Shown piece after piece: positions 7,626-9,138 of a DNA stretch of 9,138 nt (its first letter is position 1; the number at the start of each line of letters is the position of its first letter). The notes below the pieces were generated by a model, which had not been told where the DNA came from, did no database searches, and saw nothing but the letters and a program-made list of their open reading frames with translations. The stretch is taken from assembly GCA_902803305.1 (NCBI GenBank), contig CADCPL010000142.1, positions 1 through 9,138 on the forward strand, read 5' to 3'. Made by a program: the position numbers and the translations under genes. The stretch comes from an uncultured Lachnospiraceae bacterium. Lineage in GTDB: Bacteria > Bacillota > Clostridia > Lachnospirales > Lachnospiraceae.

Positions 7626-8323
7626 TGAGTAACTACATCCTTCTGTTTGCAGTACTTGCGGTACTTATATTCGGGGCGGTAAGGGGATACAAAAGAGGAT
7701 TCCTGCGCCAGGCTGTATGGTTTGCTGCTCTTATCGCAACGCTGTTCATTGTGACCAAGATATCACCGTATGTCAGCAGCTTTCTGATCGATAATACAAC
7801 CCTGAAAGACAAGATAAAGGGTGAGATCGTAACAGCATATGAAAACAACAGATCCGCATCGGTACCGGAGGATACCGCGCCCGGTGACGAAGGAGAGAAT
7901 GTTCTTATCGATTCGCTTGGACTTCCTTCGCTGATCGCGGATACACTTAAATCGAACAACACCACGGAGATATATGACAGGCTGGCGGTGTCGCTGTTCG
8001 AAGAATATATTGCCGGGTATCTGTCGATCCTGTCCATCAAGGCGGGTGCTTTTGTCGGACTGTTCATAGTTCTTGCGATCATCGAGTTCATTCTTATTAT
8101 GACGATCAAGCTTCTGGAAAAGATCCCGGTACTCAGAACGTTTAACAGGCTTCTCGGGATGGCTGTGGGAACAACACTGTCGCTTGTATTTATATGGGTA
8201 TTCTTCCTGGCGTCAATGATGTTCTTCGGACATTCATTCGGAGGATGGGTATTTGCTCAGGTCGGAAACAGCCGGATCCTTACTTTTCTCTTTAACAACA
8301 ACATATTATTCGGTCTTCTGTAA
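7625..8323 (+). CDS. CvpA family integral membrane protein
   Basis: This 232-residue protein has four predicted membrane helices (about 3-19, 31-48, 137-161 and 175-201). The N-terminal hairpin matches the CvpA/colicin V production family: a first helix followed by the GYKRGFLRQ motif (21-29) and a second helix beginning VWFAALIATL. Between helices 2 and 3 is an insert of about 85 residues, polar and acidic in part (57-135), which is longer than in the shortest CvpA proteins. CvpA proteins are linked in other bacteria to colicin V export and envelope stress tolerance, but their molecular activity is unsettled. The ATG overlaps the stop of the upstream gene (TAATG). A GGAGGAG at 7604-7610 is 14 bases upstream, further than ideal, so reinitiation after the upstream gene is likely. 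It is the last gene before the terminator at 8341. Confidence 0.88.
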   Translation: MSNYILLFAVLAVLIFGAVRGYKRGFLRQAVWFAALIATLFIVTKISPYVSSFLIDNTTLKDKIKGEIVTAYENNRSASVPEDTAPGDEGENVLIDSLGLPSLIADTLKSNNTTEIYDRLAVSLFEEYIAGYLSILSIKAGAFVGLFIVLAIIEFILIMTIKLLEKIPVLRTFNRLLGMAVGTTLSLVFIWVFFLASMMFFGHSFGGWVFAQVGNSRILTFLFNNNILFGLL

Positions 8324-8340
8324 TATCACATAAAACATAT

Positions 8341-8386
8341 AAAATCCTGCGATGGATATTTTTGTATATTCTGAGTAGGATTTTTT
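8341..8386 (+). terminator. Rho-independent terminator after the CvpA gene
   Basis: The arms AAAATCCT (8341-8348) and AGGATTTT (8377-8384) form a perfect 8-bp stem. An inner stem pairs 8354-8359 with 8366-8371 around a 6-base loop, and a symmetric 3-base internal loop separates the two stems. The T run at 8381-8386 begins within the 3' arm, as in a U-tract terminator. It lies 17 bases after the CvpA stop and 90 bases before the next gene, so it should close the transketolase operon. The AT-rich stem makes its strength uncertain. Confidence 0.8.
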
Positions 8387-8392
8387 ATTTAT

Positions 8393-8421
8393 TCCAAAAT
8401 ATGTTTGTAATAGATTATATT
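8393..8421 (+). promoter_or_regulatory. Possible sigma-A promoter for the sugar-binding lipoprotein gene
   Basis: TATATT at 8416-8421 matches the -10 consensus at five of six positions. Seventeen bases upstream is TTCCAA (8393-8398), a poor -35 matching three of six. Transcription would begin near 8428, placing the inverted repeat at 8433-8453 at the very 5' end of the mRNA. An alternative pair is TTGTAA (8405-8410) with TTTATA (8429-8434), spaced 18 bases. A promoter is expected here because a terminator closes the upstream operon, but the exact choice is uncertain. Confidence 0.35.
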
Positions 8422-8432
8422 CATCCGGTTTA

Positions 8433-8453
8433 TATCTCTGGCAGTCAGAGATA
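8433..8453 (+). repeat. Perfect inverted repeat in the leader of the sugar-binding lipoprotein gene
   Basis: TATCTCTG (8433-8440) and CAGAGATA (8446-8453) are exact reverse complements separated by five bases (GCAGT). The repeat ends 10 bases before the AAGGAGG ribosome site. It could be a DNA operator for a sugar-responsive regulator, or an mRNA hairpin that protects the 5' end or tunes translation. It lacks a following T run, so it is not a standard terminator. The symmetry is directly visible; the role is inference. Confidence 0.6.
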
Positions 8454-8463
8454 AACAAATTTT

Positions 8464-8470
8464 AAGGAGG
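8464..8470 (+). promoter_or_regulatory. Strong ribosome binding site deciding the lipoprotein start
   Basis: AAGGAGG is close to the ideal anti-Shine-Dalgarno match. Two in-frame ATGs follow, at 8471 (no spacing) and 8477 (6 bases of spacing). The second has the normal distance and gives the signal peptide MKKKLLAAI, so it is chosen as the start. Confidence 0.88.
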
Positions 8471-8476
8471 ATGAAT

Positions 8477-9138
8477 ATGAAGAAGAAGTTATTAGCAGCT
8501 ATTATGGCAACAGCAATGGTAGCACTGACAGCTTGTGGTGCAGCAGGTGGAGCAGCAGCTCCCGCAGCAAGCGGATCAGGTGATGCAGGATCAGGTGATG
8601 CAGCAGCAGCTCCTGCAGCATCAAACGGAAAGAAAGTTGCAGTTGCAATGCCCACACAGTCATCAGAGAGATGGATGCATGACGGTGCAAACATGAAGTC
8701 ACAGCTTGAAGAGCTTGGCTACACAGTAGATCTTCAGTACGCTGAGGATGATGTACAGGCTCAGGTTTCTCAGATCGAGAACATGATCGCAGCAGGCGCT
8801 AACTGCCTTGTTATCGCAGCTATCGACTCAGATGCTCTTGTAAACGTTGAGCAGCAGGCAAAGGACGCAGGCATCCCGATCATCGCCTATGACCGTCTTC
8901 TTATGAATACAGACGCTGTTTCTTACTACGCAACATTCGATAACAAGGGTGTTGGTACCAAGATCGGTGAATACATCGTTCAGCATTGCGGCGCTACAAA
9001 AGACGATCCCAAGACCATCGAGCTGTTCATGGGTTCACCTGATGATAACAACGCTCATATGCTTTATGCAGGTCTTATGGAGCAGATCCAGCCTTTACTT
9101 GATGACGGATCACTCGTTTGTAAGTCAGGCCAGATCGA
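8477..9138 (+). CDS. chvE: ChvE-like multiple-monosaccharide ABC transporter substrate-binding lipoprotein (3' end outside window)
   Basis: This is an open reading frame with no stop before the window ends; 220 codons are visible out of roughly 360-400 expected. The N-terminus is a lipoprotein signal: MKKKLLAAI, a hydrophobic core, and lipobox LTAC with the lipid-modified Cys20. A linker rich in Ala, Gly, Ser and Pro follows (21-50), then the periplasmic-binding-protein fold. The fold resembles Agrobacterium ChvE closely: KVAVAMPTQSSERW (53-66), DLQYAEDD, QVSQIENMI, VIAAIDSDAL, IIAYDRL (135-141), VSYYATFDN (148-156), and IELFMGSPDDNNA (181-193). Residues around Arg65/Trp66, Asp139/Arg140 and Asp155/Asn156 are likely sugar contacts by analogy. 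It should bind several monosaccharides outside the membrane and pass them to a GguA/GguB-type ATPase and permease, probably encoded just downstream. It has its own leader and follows a terminator, so it starts a new transcription unit. The heavily biased codon choice (GCA, CTT, ATC, GAC) suggests high expression. Confidence 0.93.
   Translation, partial: MKKKLLAAIMATAMVALTACGAAGGAAAPAASGSGDAGSGDAAAAPAASNGKKVAVAMPTQSSERWMHDGANMKSQLEELGYTVDLQYAEDDVQAQVSQIENMIAAGANCLVIAAIDSDALVNVEQQAKDAGIPIIAYDRLLMNTDAVSYYATFDNKGVGTKIGEYIVQHCGATKDDPKTIELFMGSPDDNNAHMLYAGLMEQIQPLLDDGSLVCKSGQI
8573..8602 (+). repeat. Two-copy 15-base tandem repeat in the lipoprotein linker
   Basis: The unit GGATCAGGTGATGCA occurs exactly twice in a row and encodes GSGDA twice (residues 33-42), in the flexible spacer between the lipidated cysteine and the sugar-binding domain. 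Being in frame and a multiple of three, copy-number change would alter only spacer length. Confidence 0.9.

Noticed and set aside
7633..8109. 158-codon antisense ORF inside the CvpA gene
   Set aside because: The sense strand encodes a clear CvpA membrane protein. The antisense frame is Ser/Ile-rich without motifs or a ribosome site.
8389..8694. Antisense ORF of about 101 codons opposite the lipoprotein start, rich in Ala and Pro
   Set aside because: It is the reverse complement of the Ala/Gly/Ser-coding linker, has no ribosome site and covers the leader and ribosome binding site of a well-supported gene. The composition explains the open frame.

Overview
The window looks like chromosome of a Gram-positive anaerobe of class Clostridia, most likely a gut or rumen Lachnospiraceae. 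This is inferred from four things: a transketolase split into two subunits, a DUF5711-like/CvpA gene pair, a ChvE-type sugar-binding lipoprotein with an Ala/Gly/Ser-rich linker, and strong AGGAGG-type ribosome binding sites at moderate GC. All genes are on the + strand and tightly packed. I see no mobile element, CRISPR array, tRNA or rRNA.

Layout. (1) 27-1061: aldose 1-epimerase (galM). (2) 1065-2876, starting 3 bases after galM: a large membrane-anchored surface protein with an acidic Pro/Glu linker and several Ig-like beta domains. (3) After a 51-base gap, a compact five-gene run: the two transketolase subunits (2928-3764 and 3752-4693, 13-base overlap), a fused mannose-6-phosphate isomerase/ROK fructokinase (4690-6432, 4-base overlap), a single-pass membrane protein with a probable beta-propeller resembling DUF5711 (6432-7625, 1-base overlap) and a CvpA-family membrane protein (7625-8323, 1-base overlap). 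A rho-independent terminator at 8341-8386 ends the run. (4) 8324-8476 holds this terminator, a possible promoter and a perfect inverted repeat. It precedes a ChvE-like multiple-monosaccharide-binding lipoprotein (8477 to the window end, truncated by the window).

Functional reading (inference). The enzymes converge on hexose handling around fructose 6-phosphate. GalM equilibrates aldose anomers. The fused enzyme makes fructose 6-phosphate both from mannose 6-phosphate (isomerase half) and from fructose (kinase half). Transketolase uses fructose 6-phosphate in the non-oxidative pentose phosphate pathway. The ChvE-type protein would deliver monosaccharides to an ABC importer whose other genes probably lie just beyond the window. 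The three envelope proteins have no evident enzymatic link to these steps.

The most notable item is the single-ORF isomerase-fructokinase fusion, in which both halves keep their recognisable active-site residues and there is almost no linker. Next are the poorly characterised Ig-like surface protein, with an altered form of a conserved motif, and the inverted repeat just upstream of the sugar-binding protein. Nothing here amounts to a clearly new defence or mobile system.
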